Positions 36,324 to 46,696 are shown, counted from the stretch's first letter. The stretch: DNA of 64,000 nucleotides from an uncultured Polaribacter sp. (GCF_947501385.1 NZ_CANMVP010000021.1:1-64000); one strand, 5' to 3'. Numbers and translations are program-made. The notes: a model not told the origin generated them from the letters alone.

Positions 36324-37766
36324 TTATTGCCAGAATAAAGGTGAAGTTAACTCATCACCATTAATCTTAGAAGCGCCAGCATCATAACTTGTCTTATTTA
36401 AAGAAGGTTCTGTTGTTGGATAAAACAAACGAGATGGAATTTGCGTTAGTATTGCTTCTGTAGCTGGTGTTAAAGCTGGAATTTTATTTCTTCTCCATTC
36501 TGTCCACGTTTCAAAACCTTGGCCAAATAAAGCAATCCATTCTTGTATCGCAATTTTTTCTGTCGCATCAGCTTTAGTTGCATAATTTAAAGATGCTTGA
36601 TTTAAATAAGCTAGTGCATCACCTGAAGCTACGCCATTGAATTCAAGATTTGCTGTTATTCCTTTTTTATACCAATCTAAAGAACCTGTAATTCCTCCAG
36701 AAACAAAACCTTCATTCATAGCTTCAGCAATTAATAAACTTAATTGTGAATAAGATAATAATACACCAGGAAGTGTTGGCTGTAAATAAAAATCTCCTAA
36801 AGGTGAAATATTTGCATAAGTATAACCTAAGCCTTCGTTTGGTAAAGTAGTTTGAGCACCAAATCCTGATGGCTTCCCTACAATCTCGTCATCCGCATTT
36901 AATCCTGCATATACTTCCAACCTAGGATCATTTAAATCTTCTAATATATCAACTAAAACAGAATTAATTTTGTATTCTGGTCTGTTACCGTCTACAACAG
37001 TTTCCCAAATTGGGTTTGCATCTGGTGCTGCTGATAAATAAGTAAGCTGCGCACTATCATCATTAGATGTAAACATTTTACCCATTAAAGATCGCAACTC
37101 AGCATTGACACTTCTAGTCGAAGAAATTCTCATTAAAGCTCTAAACTTTAAAGAATTTGCTAACTTATACCATTTAGATACGTCACCTCCATAAAAAAGA
37201 TCTGAACTAGCTACTATTGTACCATCACTATTACTAAGTAACGCCGCAGCATCCGTTAACAATTTAATTACACCTTCATATACAACTGCCTCATCATCAT
37301 AAACAGGTTGTAAAATGTCACCATTGATAGCTTCCGTGAATGGAACAGGTCCATAAAAATCTACTAATGTTTGAAAACCTATTGCCTTCATAACAAGTGC
37401 AGCACCTTTCAGACTATTATTTCCTTCAGCTTCTGCTAAATCAAACATAGCACTAGACTCAGAAATAACGCTCGCATACATATTATTCCAAATGGCATCT
37501 ATATTACCTCTTCTTGGTATGTATCTTGCCTCATCATTATATTGTACTTTAGACCAATGTTGTGCCCAACATGCTCCCATGTCACCACCTAACTGCATAC
37601 CGTACATTGTATTAATGAATATTCTTTGGGGCCCTCCTAATAGTAAATGTGCAGGAACAGCGGTGGAATTATTGGGATCCACATTTAGCTCTTCGAACCC
37701 TCTATCACAACCTGTGATTAGGATAAAGCTCAAAAGAGTATATAAAACTATATTTATTTTTTTCAT
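36324..37766 (-). CDS. SusD/RagB-like outer-membrane lipoprotein
   Basis: 480 residues. Lipoprotein signal MKKINIVLYTLLSFILITGC (Cys20) and the SusD start RGFEELNVDPNNSTAVP, which fits the SusD-like_2 subgroup. Helical repeats follow (IWNNMYASVISESSAMFDLAEAEGN, AAALVMKAIGFQTLVDFYGPVPFTEA), with the C-terminal IAIQEWIALFGQGFETWTEWRRNKIP box. It caps the SusC pore and delivers ligand. The gene follows susC by 20 bases. Confidence 0.93.
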   Translation of the reverse strand: MKKINIVLYTLLSFILITGCDRGFEELNVDPNNSTAVPAHLLLGGPQRIFINTMYGMQLGGDMGACWAQHWSKVQYNDEARYIPRRGNIDAIWNNMYASVISESSAMFDLAEAEGNNSLKGAALVMKAIGFQTLVDFYGPVPFTEAINGDILQPVYDDEAVVYEGVIKLLTDAAALLSNSDGTIVASSDLFYGGDVSKWYKLANSLKFRALMRISSTRSVNAELRSLMGKMFTSNDDSAQLTYLSAAPDANPIWETVVDGNRPEYKINSVLVDILEDLNDPRLEVYAGLNADDEIVGKPSGFGAQTTLPNEGLGYTYANISPLGDFYLQPTLPGVLLSYSQLSLLIAEAMNEGFVSGGITGSLDWYKKGITANLEFNGVASGDALAYLNQASLNYATKADATEKIAIQEWIALFGQGFETWTEWRRNKIPALTPATEAILTQIPSRLFYPTTEPSLNKTSYDAGASKINGDELTSPLFWQ

Positions 37767-37786
37767 GATGTTTTTGTATTTTTCAA

Positions 37787-40700
37787 TTAAAATCTTAAGT
37801 TGATATTAAAACCAATATTTCTAGCAGAAGGTGATTGACCAAATTCCTGACCCTGATTACCGTTAGAACTACTAAAACCAGTCTCTGGATCAATATGTGG
37901 CGCTCTCTTGAATAGAATAGCTAGATTTCTTCCCACAACCGAGAATTTTAGTGATTGAACGATTGAATTAGAAAGATATCTTTGAGGCAATGAATACCCT
38001 AATGATACTTGTCTTAATTTAACATAAGATGCATCAAAAATTGCGCTAGACTCAACTCCATTTGAAAACGAAGCTTGATTGTATGCTTTTGCCGATACGG
38101 CTACATTGTTTGGTACAAATCCACCATTGCCATCAGACATAACACCGTTTCCAACAACACCAGTCTCACGACCTATTATCGTTTCAGATAATGTACCAGC
38201 ATATCTACCCCAAGAATAACTCATACTATGCACGTCTCCACCAATTTTTGCGTCGACTAGAGTAGAAAAATCAAAATCTTTGTAACGGAAAGAAAAGTTT
38301 GCACCACCAGTCCAATCTGGAGCAATATTACCAACTACTTGTTGATCATCGTTCACTAAAGGTAATCCATTTTGATATATTACTTGACCATCATCTGTTC
38401 TTTCAAAATCTCTACCAATTAAAGTTCCGTATGGCTGCCCTGGTCTAGCTTCTAAACTAATTCCCCATTGACCACCTAAAACATAGGTATCTAATCCATC
38501 TAAAGAAGTAACTTCATTTACATTTCTTGCGAAGTTTAAGTCAACATCAAAAGAAAAGTTCTCATTTTTAACAATAGTTCCTCCCAACTGCAATTCTATC
38601 CCAGTATTTTGCATGTCTGCGATATTATCCCAAACACTTGTAAAGCCAGTTGCTGCAGAAACCTGAATAGGTACTAACAAGTCCTCACTTTTTTGATCAT
38701 AGTATGTTGCGCTAAAACGTAATCTATTTCTAAACATCTTTAAATCTAGACCAAATTCAACTCCAGTTACAGTTTCAGCTTTTAAATTTGGATTAAATTG
38801 AGTATTAGGAACACTTGCTTGATTTCCAAACCCTGAATTGTTTAATCCGAAAGTTTGGTTTAAAGAATAAGCTCCTAAAGCTCCTGTACTACCAACTTGA
38901 GACCAACCACCTCTAATTTTAAGAAGATTTATGTTGTTTTCTTTAAGGTTTTCAAAAACATCAGATAATAAAACAGATGCAGCAACCGATGGGTAAAAGA
39001 ATGAATTATTAGCTACTGGTAAAATACTAGACCAGTCATTTCTAGCTGTAAAGTCTATAAAAATCATATCTTTAAATGAAATTTGTCCCGTACCATAGAA
39101 ACTATTTATCTGTTGATCGCTGTGATAATTACTCAATACAGCTGTAGAACCCGTTTGTAAATTAGATAAATTGTACAAGTTTGGTAATTCTAAATTTGGT
39201 AGATTACCAAGAACATTATCTAGAGTTCTATTCATGTGATTACCACCAAAGCTTAATGAAAGACCAATACTTTCTGATATTGTATTATTATAATTGAAGA
39301 GGAAATTTGCATTTATTTCTTCAAATCTTCTAATTCTTTCAGTATAAGACCCATTTTGTGCATTATTACTACCAACAGCTTGTCTATTAGTTGTTCTCTG
39401 GCTAAAACCATCTACTCCTAACATTGTAGTTAATGATAAATGTTCTGTAAGTTGAGAGTCCGTGGTAATGTTTCCAATGATACGATCTTTTTCAAAAGTA
39501 TTTGTATTGGTTTCTAAAACCCAGTAAGGATTGTTTTGAAAATTATGATTCCAGTTTAATGGAGTGCCTGCCGCTGCTGTGCCTTCTGGAGCAAGTGGAA
39601 AGTTTCTCCAATCTTTCAAATCAGAAAAATTAACTTGTCTAGCAGACCATATAAATTGTTGAAAAGGGTTTTCATTATTATATCCAGTAATCGGAATGTT
39701 ATCACTATCTTGATTTATATAATTTAATGAAATACCTGCTTTTATATATTCTCCAATATCCATAGACCCACTTAGACCAACAGTGAATTTTTTAAATTCA
39801 GTAAAAGGAATCATACCCTTTTGCTCACTATTACCTAATGATAATCTAAAAGAACCACTTGTAACAGACACATTATTTGAAAGGTTTATACCTGTATTCA
39901 AAAAATCTCTTACGTTATCAGGATGAGAAATCCAAGGAGTAGGGTTTCCGTTATTGGTTAGTTGAGAATCCCATTGAACAAATTCAAAACCTGCATCTAA
40001 AGCTGGACCCCAACTTTCATCAACACCATCACCGATACCACCACTAGCACCATCTACATATTTAAAGTTATTTGTATCTCCTCCTTGTCCATAAGAATTT
40101 TGATAATCAGGTAACAATAAAGGGTTAGAAAAAGTTACGTTTGTATTAATAGAAACACCAAATTTTCTATTCACATTTCCCCTTTTTGTAGTAATAACTA
40201 TTACACCATTACCAGCTCTTAGTCCATACAAAGCGGCAGCATTTGGCCCCTTTAAAACAGTAATGGATTCAATATCATCTGGGTTAATATCCGCAGCTCC
40301 GTTTGGTAAATCTACTCCACCACCAGAACCAGCATTTCCAAAAGTACTATTACTAATCGGAACCCCATCTACTACATACAAAGGTTCATTATTACCAGTA
40401 ATAGAAGAATTACCTCTTAAAACAATTCTAGAAGATGCGCCAACACTTCCCGAAGTTCCAGTAACTTGAACACCAGCAATCTTACCACTAATAGAGTTTG
40501 TAATATTACTCTCTCGTGCTTCTGTTAAATCTCCTCCTTTAATACTTTGTACAGAGTATCCTAAGGCTTTTTCTTCTCTTTTAATACCGAAAGCTGTAAC
40601 AACAATCTCATCTAATACATTAGAATCTTCCTCTAATTTAATATTAATAATATTTGAGTTACCTACTGTTCTTTCTACAGGTTTAAAACCTAAATATCTA

Positions 40701-40915
40701 TAAACCAAAACGTCTCCTGTTTTAGCTGTTATAGAATATTTACCGTCAAAATTTGTTTCGGTACCAGTATTTGTACCTTTAATTACAACACTAACTCCTG
40801 GTAATGCTCCTGATTCATCAGAAACTAACCCAGAAACAGTCTTAGTCTGCGCAAAATTTATTTGCACAACAAACGCTAATAAAAGCGTTAAAATCCCATT
40901 AAACTTTGTCTTCAT
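37787..40915 (-). CDS. SusC/RagA-type TonB-linked outer-membrane receptor
   Basis: 1042 residues from the ATG at 40915; an upstream in-frame start at 40951 breaks the signal peptide, so it is rejected. Signal MKTKFNGILTLLLAFVVQINFAQ, a CarboxypepD_reg-like domain (VSGLVSDESGALPGVSVVI), then the junction motif LDEIVVTAFGIKREEKALGY, a plug domain (ISGKIAGVQVTGTSG, EPLYVVDGVPISN) and a 22-strand barrel ending NIGFNINLRF. It imports bulky ligands with energy from TonB. Partner genes are susD and two lipoproteins. No glycoside hydrolase is present, so the substrate may be peptide or another polymer rather than glycan. Confidence 0.95.
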   Translation of the reverse strand: MKTKFNGILTLLLAFVVQINFAQTKTVSGLVSDESGALPGVSVVIKGTNTGTETNFDGKYSITAKTGDVLVYRYLGFKPVERTVGNSNIINIKLEEDSNVLDEIVVTAFGIKREEKALGYSVQSIKGGDLTEARESNITNSISGKIAGVQVTGTSGSVGASSRIVLRGNSSITGNNEPLYVVDGVPISNSTFGNAGSGGGVDLPNGAADINPDDIESITVLKGPNAAALYGLRAGNGVIVITTKRGNVNRKFGVSINTNVTFSNPLLLPDYQNSYGQGGDTNNFKYVDGASGGIGDGVDESWGPALDAGFEFVQWDSQLTNNGNPTPWISHPDNVRDFLNTGINLSNNVSVTSGSFRLSLGNSEQKGMIPFTEFKKFTVGLSGSMDIGEYIKAGISLNYINQDSDNIPITGYNNENPFQQFIWSARQVNFSDLKDWRNFPLAPEGTAAAGTPLNWNHNFQNNPYWVLETNTNTFEKDRIIGNITTDSQLTEHLSLTTMLGVDGFSQRTTNRQAVGSNNAQNGSYTERIRRFEEINANFLFNYNNTISESIGLSLSFGGNHMNRTLDNVLGNLPNLELPNLYNLSNLQTGSTAVLSNYHSDQQINSFYGTGQISFKDMIFIDFTARNDWSSILPVANNSFFYPSVAASVLLSDVFENLKENNINLLKIRGGWSQVGSTGALGAYSLNQTFGLNNSGFGNQASVPNTQFNPNLKAETVTGVEFGLDLKMFRNRLRFSATYYDQKSEDLLVPIQVSAATGFTSVWDNIADMQNTGIELQLGGTIVKNENFSFDVDLNFARNVNEVTSLDGLDTYVLGGQWGISLEARPGQPYGTLIGRDFERTDDGQVIYQNGLPLVNDDQQVVGNIAPDWTGGANFSFRYKDFDFSTLVDAKIGGDVHSMSYSWGRYAGTLSETIIGRETGVVGNGVMSDGNGGFVPNNVAVSAKAYNQASFSNGVESSAIFDASYVKLRQVSLGYSLPQRYLSNSIVQSLKFSVVGRNLAILFKRAPHIDPETGFSSSNGNQGQEFGQSPSARNIGFNINLRF

Positions 40916-41142
40916 TTTATAATTATTTGAATTAATTACGTCAAAAGTCATAAATAAAACTTAAAACACCAACTTTTTAACACTAAAATGTCAAAAAAAA
41001 GTTAATTTGTTGTTAATCAAAGAGACCAAATGTTAAATTTTGATAAAACATACTTACTTTAAGATCAAAAACTGTTTTCGTATGATAAGTAGATACCTTT
41101 TCTATTCCCTTACAATAGTATTTCACTTTTAATTTACTGAAA

Positions 41143-42807
41143 TTAAAAATAATTAACCCAATTTACAAAGAATTGGATATTATTAAAATTTAGTGAGGTT
41201 TTTGAACTGGTTCCTACAGAAGTAGTTATGTTTATTTGCGAATTATTCGTATTAAATAAATAACCAATACCTAAGGCAAACAATTTTTCTTCTTGTTTTG
41301 AAGTTGACACCAATGCCAAGTCTGTAATGGAGTATAAAAAAGATTTACTGGATGTTTTATATCGATATTCTATGTTTTGAAGAACGTAATTTTTAACGAA
41401 AATACTCTGCTCATTAAATCCTCTAATAGAATTATTACCACCGATTCTAAACAATTCATTGTCGATATAATTTTCAGAAGATAATAAACCTGTTTTGTTT
41501 CTCGTGAAAATTGTATTTCTACTATTTAAATCGAAAAGATAAGAAATTGTAGATTCTAATTTTATTTGATTGAATGATGCATTTGAATTTTTTCTTTTTC
41601 CAAAAGAAGGATTAATCTCAAGAAAGAATTTATTGTTGTTGAAAAAATCGTTTTTTAATAATTTGTATTGATATCCTAATCCAATAAAAATACTGCTAAA
41701 TGTATCTATATTGTTAGTAGTTGTGTTTTCTAGTTCTTCTGAATTTTCTGACACAAAAGATAAAAATAAATTGGAGTTGTTTTTTATTTGATATTGTATC
41801 TTGGAATTTAGTTTTGTGTTTAAAAATGTTGAATCTTGTTTGTAGATAGAGAAATTAATTTCAGAAGATACTTTTGTATTGAAAAGATAAGGAAGTTTGG
41901 TTGATAGTTTGAGTTCTTGTCTTTCGTTCCCAATACTGTTCCATAGCAGATTTAAACTTTCGCCAGTTTTAAAAAGGTTTTTTAGTTTCAGATCTAAATA
42001 ACCCGTAAAAAGGAGTTTACCGCTATCTTGAGTTGTAAAATTGATAAGACCATCGAAGCTATTTATTTTTTCCTTTTTTAGATACATATATATAAACGTA
42101 GAATCTTTTGTAAATAAAGTCTCTGGAGGTTTTATTTCAGAAGCAAAATCTAAACCTTTAGAAAGTGCAGAGATCTCTTTTAATTTAGTCCGATTAAAAG
42201 TTGTTTCGTTATTGATATTAAAATAATTTTTGATAAAGGCATTTGGAAAATCTTTGTATCCTTTTACAATGACTTTATTAATATTCCTTTTTTTAGATTT
42301 TAGAATAACAATGTCGGCGAATAAGGTCTTTTTATCAATTGTAAAATTTTTTAAAGCAACTTTAGAAAAAGAACTCCCTTCTTTTTCTAGTACATCAGAT
42401 ATTTCATTTAAAGTAGCTTCTAGCTTACTAATTGGTATTGTAAGTTTTTTTTTGTGGTAAAAGATTTGGTCTAAAATAACTTTGGGAAGGTTCGTTTTGC
42501 TCAAAACAATAGTATCTAACTTTTCGTTTAGAGAAAAATAAGCTGTATGTTGTTTGTCATTTTTGACAATACTATCTAAAGTATTTAAAAAGTAACCATT
42601 TAATTTTAGGTATTTAGAAATTTTGGCTATTTCATTATAAATAGAAATACTGTCGGAGTGTTTATTTTTAAAATCAACTTTAGATAAAAAAATGTTTTCT
42701 TCTTGATGGATAGAAAACAATTTTAATTCAATTTTTTGTGCTATTATTTCTGTTGAAACAAGAAGAATAATCAAAAAACTGAGGAAATGTATTCTTTTTC
42801 TAGTCAA
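41143..42807 (-). CDS. BamA/TamA-superfamily outer-membrane protein
   Basis: 554 residues, with an uncertain start. The frame has no ATG; TTG at 42807 gives a clean signal (MTRKRIHFLSFLIILLVSTEIIAQ), while TTG at 42831 adds eight residues and would overlap a TACTTTTG promoter box. POTRA-like segments span about residues 60-220 (LNEKLDTIVL, KLEATLNEISDVLEKEG, INKVIVKGYKDFP), then a barrel with the Omp85 signature RIGGNNSIRGFNEQSIF and terminal NWVNYF. Omp85 proteins insert or secrete outer-membrane or surface proteins. Function here is unknown; it is shorter than BamA. Confidence 0.75.
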   Translation of the reverse strand: MTRKRIHFLSFLIILLVSTEIIAQKIELKLFSIHQEENIFLSKVDFKNKHSDSISIYNEIAKISKYLKLNGYFLNTLDSIVKNDKQHTAYFSLNEKLDTIVLSKTNLPKVILDQIFYHKKKLTIPISKLEATLNEISDVLEKEGSSFSKVALKNFTIDKKTLFADIVILKSKKRNINKVIVKGYKDFPNAFIKNYFNINNETTFNRTKLKEISALSKGLDFASEIKPPETLFTKDSTFIYMYLKKEKINSFDGLINFTTQDSGKLLFTGYLDLKLKNLFKTGESLNLLWNSIGNERQELKLSTKLPYLFNTKVSSEINFSIYKQDSTFLNTKLNSKIQYQIKNNSNLFLSFVSENSEELENTTTNNIDTFSSIFIGLGYQYKLLKNDFFNNNKFFLEINPSFGKRKNSNASFNQIKLESTISYLFDLNSRNTIFTRNKTGLLSSENYIDNELFRIGGNNSIRGFNEQSIFVKNYVLQNIEYRYKTSSKSFLYSITDLALVSTSKQEEKLFALGIGYLFNTNNSQINITTSVGTSSKTSLNFNNIQFFVNWVNYF

Positions 42808-42828
42808 GTTTATATGTATTTTGATACT

Positions 42829-42836
42829 CAAAAGTA
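42829..42836 (-). promoter_or_regulatory. Candidate -7 box for the Omp85-like gene
   Basis: Minus strand TACTTTTG fits TAnnTTTG. No -33 TTG at the usual distance. If used, transcription begins after 42829, which favours the TTG start at 42807. Confidence 0.35.
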
Positions 42837-42898
42837 GAGTAAAAGGATGAAAGGTTTATAAATAAAAATGCATTTTTGAAAAAATAACTTACTGATAT

Positions 42899-42928
42899 TT
42901 GTATAATTATAAAATAGTTGTACATTTG
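42899..42928 (+). promoter_or_regulatory. Promoter of the rpsL (str) operon
   Basis: TTG at 42899-42901, 19 bases, then TACATTTG at 42921-42928, an exact fit to the Bacteroidota sigma-A promoter TTG-N19-TAnnTTTG. It lies 58 bases before the rpsL ATG. A small ACCCT/AGGGT hairpin follows in the leader. Confidence 0.8.
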
Positions 42929-42986
42929 CAAACCCTTAAAATAGGGTAAAAGTTTAATTATAAACGAAAAACAGGAATTATATAGT

Positions 42987-43361
42987 ATGCCAACTATTCA
43001 ACAATTAGTTCGTAAAGGAAGAACCAAAATAACTAAGAAGAGTAAATCGGCTGCTTTGTCGTCTTGTCCTCAAAGACGTGGAGTTTGTACACGTGTTTAT
43101 ACTACAACACCAAAGAAACCTAATTCAGCAATGCGTAAAGTTGCAAGAGTTAGATTGACAAATGGTAATGAGATAAACGCATACATTCCAGGTGAAGGAC
43201 ATAACTTACAGGAGCACTCGATAGTATTAGTTAGAGGTGGAAGGGTAAAAGATTTGCCAGGAGTTAAATATCACGTAGTACGTGGTGCATTAGATACTGC
43301 AGGAGTTGAGGGTAGAACCCAACGTAGGTCTAAGTATGGAGCAAAACGCCCAAAGAAGTAA
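42987..43361 (+). CDS. rpsL: 30S ribosomal protein S12
   Basis: 124 residues, the standard length. S12 lines the decoding centre. [12 protein letters not shown] and [18 protein letters not shown] are conserved; both lysines linked to streptomycin resistance when mutated (E. coli K42 and K87) are present, so this locus shows no sign of ribosomal streptomycin resistance. First gene of the str operon; 115 bases of AT-rich, repeat-like sequence (GTTAGA motifs) separate it from rpsG. Confidence 0.98.
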   Translation: MPTIQQLVRKGRTKITKKSKSAALSSCPQRRGVCTRVYTTTPKKPNSAMRKVARVRLTNGNEINAYIPGEGHNLQEHSIVLVRGGRVKDLPGVKYHVVRGALDTAGVEGRTQRRSKYGAKRPKK

Positions 43362-43476
43362 AAAAGTTAGAAGGTAAAAGTTAGAGGTTAGAAGTTTGAA
43401 GTAGAAACACAGAGGGCTAATAATTAATAATGAATAGCTAAATAACTTAATTAATTAACTTTTTTAATGTAAAGAC

Positions 43477-43956
43477 ATGAGAAAAAGAGCAGCAAAAAAA
43501 AGAGTCTTATTACCAGATCCAAAATTTAACGATCAGCTAGTAACACGTTTTGTGAATAACTTAATGTGGAGTGGTAAGAAGTCTGTAGCGTTCAAAGTGT
43601 TTTATGATGCGTTAGACATCGTAGAAGAAAGAAAAGGAGAAGACGAAGAAAAGTCGGCTTTAGAAATTTGGAAAGATGGTTTGTCAAATGTAATGCCTCA
43701 CGTAGAAGTAAGATCTCGTCGTGTGGGTGGTGCAACATTCCAAATTCCAATGCAAATTAGACCAGATCGTAAAGTATCTATGGCTATTAAATGGATGATT
43801 TTGTACACTCGTAAGAGAAACGAAAAAACCATGGCACAGCGTTTAGCTGCCGAAATCTTAGCTGCGGCTAAAGAAGAAGGAGCAGCAGTTAAAAAGCGTA
43901 CAGATACTCATAAGATGGCAGAAGCTAACAAAGCATTCTCTCACTTTAGATTTTAA
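43477..43956 (+). CDS. rpsG: 30S ribosomal protein S7
   Basis: 159 residues; organises the 3' major domain of 16S rRNA at the head and contacts E-site t[20 protein letters not shown] and [17 protein letters not shown] are typical. In E. coli S7 represses its own operon. Here fusA follows after five bases, consistent with coupling. Confidence 0.98.
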   Translation: MRKRAAKKRVLLPDPKFNDQLVTRFVNNLMWSGKKSVAFKVFYDALDIVEERKGEDEEKSALEIWKDGLSNVMPHVEVRSRRVGGATFQIPMQIRPDRKVSMAIKWMILYTRKRNEKTMAQRLAAEILAAAKEEGAAVKKRTDTHKMAEANKAFSHFRF

Positions 43957-43961
43957 TAGAA

Positions 43962-46079
43962 ATGGCTAGAGATTTAAGATATACAAGAAATATTGGTATT
44001 GCAGCACATATTGATGCTGGTAAAACCACAACTACAGAACGTGTTTTGTATTATACAGGAGTTTCTCATAAGATTGGAGAAGTTCATGATGGTGCAGCAA
44101 CAATGGACTGGATGGAGCAAGAGCAAGAAAGAGGTATTACAATTACTTCTGCGGCAACTACATGTACTTGGCAATTTCCAATGGAAAATGCGCAAGTGCT
44201 TCCAGATACTAAAGATTACCATTTTAATATTATTGACACTCCAGGTCACGTAGATTTTACTGTTGAAGTAAACAGATCTTTACGTGTATTGGATGGGTTA
44301 GTTTTCTTGTTTTCAGCTGTTGATGGTGTTGAGCCTCAATCTGAAACAAACTGGAGACTAGCAGATAATTACAAAGTGCCAAGAATTGGATTCGTAAATA
44401 AAATGGACCGTCAAGGATCTGATTTTATGATGGTTTGCAAGCAGGTAAAAGAAATGTTAGGTTCTAATGCAGTGCCTATTGTTTTAAATATTGGTGATGA
44501 AGAAAACTTCAAAGGTATTGTAGATCTGGTTAAAAATAGAGCTATTGTATGGCATGAAGAAGGAATGGGTTCAACATTTGATGTTGTTGATATTCCTGAA
44601 GAATTAAAAGAAGAAGCAAAGATTCTTCGTGGCAAACTTATTGAAGAAGTTGCTGCATATGATGAAGATTTGTTAGAAAAATATATGGAAGATGAAGATT
44701 CTATCACAGAAGATGAAGTGCATGCTGCACTGAGAGCTGCTGTAATGGATATGTCTATCATTCCTATGATTTGTGGTTCTGCATTTAAAAATAAAGGTGT
44801 TCAGTTTCTTTTAGATGCTGTATGTCGTTATTTACCTTCTCCAATGGATAAAGAAGGTATTGTTGGGACAAATCCTGATACAGGCGAAGAAGAACTACGT
44901 AAGCCAGATGTAAAAGAACCTTTTGCAGCTTTGGCCTTTAAAATTGCTACAGATCCTTTTGTAGGGCGTTTGGCATTCTTTAGAGCATATTCTGGTCGTT
45001 TAGATGCAGGTTCTTATGTGTTGAATAACCGTTCAGGTAAAAAAGAACGTATTTCACGTATTTATCAAATGCATGCGAACAAGCAAAACGCTATTGATTA
45101 TATTGAAGCTGGAGATATTGGTGCTGCTGTTGGATTTAAATCTATCAAAACAGGAGATACGTTAACCGCTGAAAAGCATCCAATCGTTTTAGAATCTATG
45201 GATTTTCCAGATCCAGTAATTGGTATTGCTGTGGAGCCTAAAACAAAAGCTGATGTTGATAAATTAGGGATCGGTTTAGGTAAGTTAGCTGAAGAAGATC
45301 CTACGTTTACAGTACGTTCAGATGAAGCTTCAGGGCAGACTATTATTTCTGGAATGGGTGAATTACACTTAGATGTAATTGTAGACCGTTTAAGACGTGA
45401 GTTTAAAGTAGAAGTAAATCAAGGGCAACCTCAAGTAGAATATAAAGAAGCAATTACAGCGGAAGCAGAGCATAGAGAAATCTATAAGAAACAATCTGGT
45501 GGTCGTGGTAAGTTTGCAGATATCGTATTTACTATTGGTCCAGCCGATGAAGGTGTTCAAGGTTTACAATTTGCATCAACTATTAAGGGTGGAAACGTTC
45601 CTAGAGAATTTGTTCCTTCTGTAGAGAAAGGTTTTAGAGAAGCTATGAATAACGGTCCTTTGGCAGGTTATGAAATGGATTCGATGAAAGTAACATTAAG
45701 AGACGGTTCTTTCCACGCAGTGGATTCTGATGCTTTGTCTTTTGAATTAGCTGCAAAAATGGGTTATAAAGCTTCTGCAAAATCTGCAAAAGCAAAAATA
45801 ATGGAACCATTAATGAAGTTAGAAGTGTTAACTCCTGAAGCAAACATGGGAGATATTGTTGGAGATTTGAACAGAAGAAGAGGGCAAGTAAATGACATGT
45901 CAGATAGAGCAGGATCTAAAGTAGTAAAAGCAATCGTTCCATTATCGGAAATGTTTGGTTATGTTACAGCATTAAGAACCATGTCTTCTGGTAGAGCAAC
46001 TTCTACCATGGAATTTTCTCACTATGCAGAAACTCCATCAAATATTTCTGAAGAAGTAATTGCAAAAGCAAAAGGGTAA
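43962..46079 (+). CDS. fusA: Translation elongation factor G
   Basis: 705 residues. GTPase that drives ribosomal translocation. G1 AHIDAGKT (15-22), G2 [12 protein letters not shown]3 DTPGHVDF, G4 NKMDRQG, G5 GSAFKN; domain [21 protein letters not shown]; domain [16 protein letters not shown] single copy in the window, in the normal str position between rpsG and rpsJ. Confidence 0.98.
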   Translation: MARDLRYTRNIGIAAHIDAGKTTTTERVLYYTGVSHKIGEVHDGAATMDWMEQEQERGITITSAATTCTWQFPMENAQVLPDTKDYHFNIIDTPGHVDFTVEVNRSLRVLDGLVFLFSAVDGVEPQSETNWRLADNYKVPRIGFVNKMDRQGSDFMMVCKQVKEMLGSNAVPIVLNIGDEENFKGIVDLVKNRAIVWHEEGMGSTFDVVDIPEELKEEAKILRGKLIEEVAAYDEDLLEKYMEDEDSITEDEVHAALRAAVMDMSIIPMICGSAFKNKGVQFLLDAVCRYLPSPMDKEGIVGTNPDTGEEELRKPDVKEPFAALAFKIATDPFVGRLAFFRAYSGRLDAGSYVLNNRSGKKERISRIYQMHANKQNAIDYIEAGDIGAAVGFKSIKTGDTLTAEKHPIVLESMDFPDPVIGIAVEPKTKADVDKLGIGLGKLAEEDPTFTVRSDEASGQTIISGMGELHLDVIVDRLRREFKVEVNQGQPQVEYKEAITAEAEHREIYKKQSGGRGKFADIVFTIGPADEGVQGLQFASTIKGGNVPREFVPSVEKGFREAMNNGPLAGYEMDSMKVTLRDGSFHAVDSDALSFELAAKMGYKASAKSAKAKIMEPLMKLEVLTPEANMGDIVGDLNRRRGQVNDMSDRAGSKVVKAIVPLSEMFGYVTALRTMSSGRATSTMEFSHYAETPSNISEEVIAKAKG

Positions 46080-46097
46080 CCTACTAAATAATACAAG

Positions 46098-46403
46098 ATG
46101 AGTCAAAAAATTAGAATAAAATTAAAGTCTTACGATTACAATTTAGTAGATAAATCTGCTGAAAAAATAGTAAAGACGGTAAAAAGTACTGGAGCTGTAG
46201 TAAACGGACCAATACCATTGCCAACACATAAAAAGATTTTTACCGTATTGCGTTCACCGCACGTAAACAAAAAATCTAGAGAGCAATTTCAATTATCTGC
46301 TTACAAAAGATTATTAGACATTTATAGTTCTTCTTCGAAAACTATTGATGCTTTAATGAAATTGGAGTTACCAAGTGGTGTTGAAGTAGAAATAAAGGTT
46401 TAG
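46098..46403 (+). CDS. rpsJ: 30S ribosomal protein S10
   Basis: 101 residues; head protein, also NusE in antitermination. [17 protein letters not shown] and [28 protein letters not shown] are diagnostic. 18 bases after fusA, so it ends the str transcript; it is cut off from rplC by 416 bases holding a terminator and a new promoter, unlike E. coli, where S10 begins the S10 operon. Confidence 0.98.
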   Translation: MSQKIRIKLKSYDYNLVDKSAEKIVKTVKSTGAVVNGPIPLPTHKKIFTVLRSPHVNKKSREQFQLSAYKRLLDIYSSSSKTIDALMKLELPSGVEVEIKV

Positions 46404-46409
46404 TAAAAC

Positions 46410-46450
46410 CTTTATTGAACATTCTTACGAAAGTGGGAATCTCAATAAAG
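46410..46450. repeat. Imperfect hairpin repeat after rpsJ
   Basis: Arms CTTTATTGA (46410-46418) and TCAATAAAG (46442-46450) enclose ATTCTTACGAAAGTGGGAAT, a REP-like hairpin with its own short ATTC/GAAT stem. It lies seven bases past the rpsJ stop and may protect the 3' end of the transcript. Confidence 0.6.
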
Positions 46451-46496
46451 AAGCATTATAAAACTATACTTTTTTTTAAAGTTCAAGTTGAATACA

Positions 46497-46520
46497 TTCC
46501 GAACTTGTTTCGGAATCTCT
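46497..46520. repeat. REP-like element, copy 1 (GAACTTGTTTC core)
   Basis: TTCCGAA-CTTGT-TTCGGAA followed by TCTCT. A second copy at 58368-58391 has CTGAA/TTCAG in the stem instead of CCGAA/TTCGG, so paired bases change together and the hairpin is maintained. Confidence 0.65.
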
Positions 46521-46544
46521 AAAAAAAAAGCAAATAAATATTAA

Positions 46545-46579
46545 CTTTCGGTTTCATTTTGTTAAACCGAAAGTTTTTT
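46545..46579 (+). terminator. Intrinsic terminator of the str operon
   Basis: Perfect 10-base arms CTTTCGGTTT (46545-46554) and AAACCGAAAG (46564-46573), then T6. The nine-base loop contains the TTG of the next promoter, so the two signals interlock. Confidence 0.85.
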
Positions 46580-46588
46580 ATACTTTTG
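46559..46588 (+). promoter_or_regulatory. Promoter of the S10 (rplC) operon
   Basis: TTG 46559-46561, 19 bases, TACTTTTG 46581-46588. An exact Bacteroidota promoter, starting within the loop of the preceding terminator. It predicts a leader of about 220 bases before rplC. Confidence 0.8.
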
Positions 46589-46645
46589 CAACCCGAAATA
46601 GAGTAGGGTGAGGCTATTTTTTGATGAAAATTCAATAATAGTAAC

Positions 46646-46696
46646 ATGTCTGGAGCGTTTCGCAAAGGAAAAACGGAAAAACAAAATCAGCGCTGA
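46646..46696 (+). CDS. Possible 16-residue leader peptide before rplC
   Basis: ATG to TGA, 17 codons: MSGAFRKGKTEKQNQR. Strongly basic and polar. Its stop codon lies in the first arm of the attenuator (46688-46719), so a ribosome reaching the end would block that hairpin, the classical design of a translation-coupled attenuator. No coding proof beyond position; it starts with the same ATGTCTGG as rplC. Confidence 0.4.
   Translation: MSGAFRKGKTEKQNQR

Noticed and set aside
42987..43361. Streptomycin-resistance substitutions in S12
   Set aside because: Both resistance-linked lysines are the wild-type residue.
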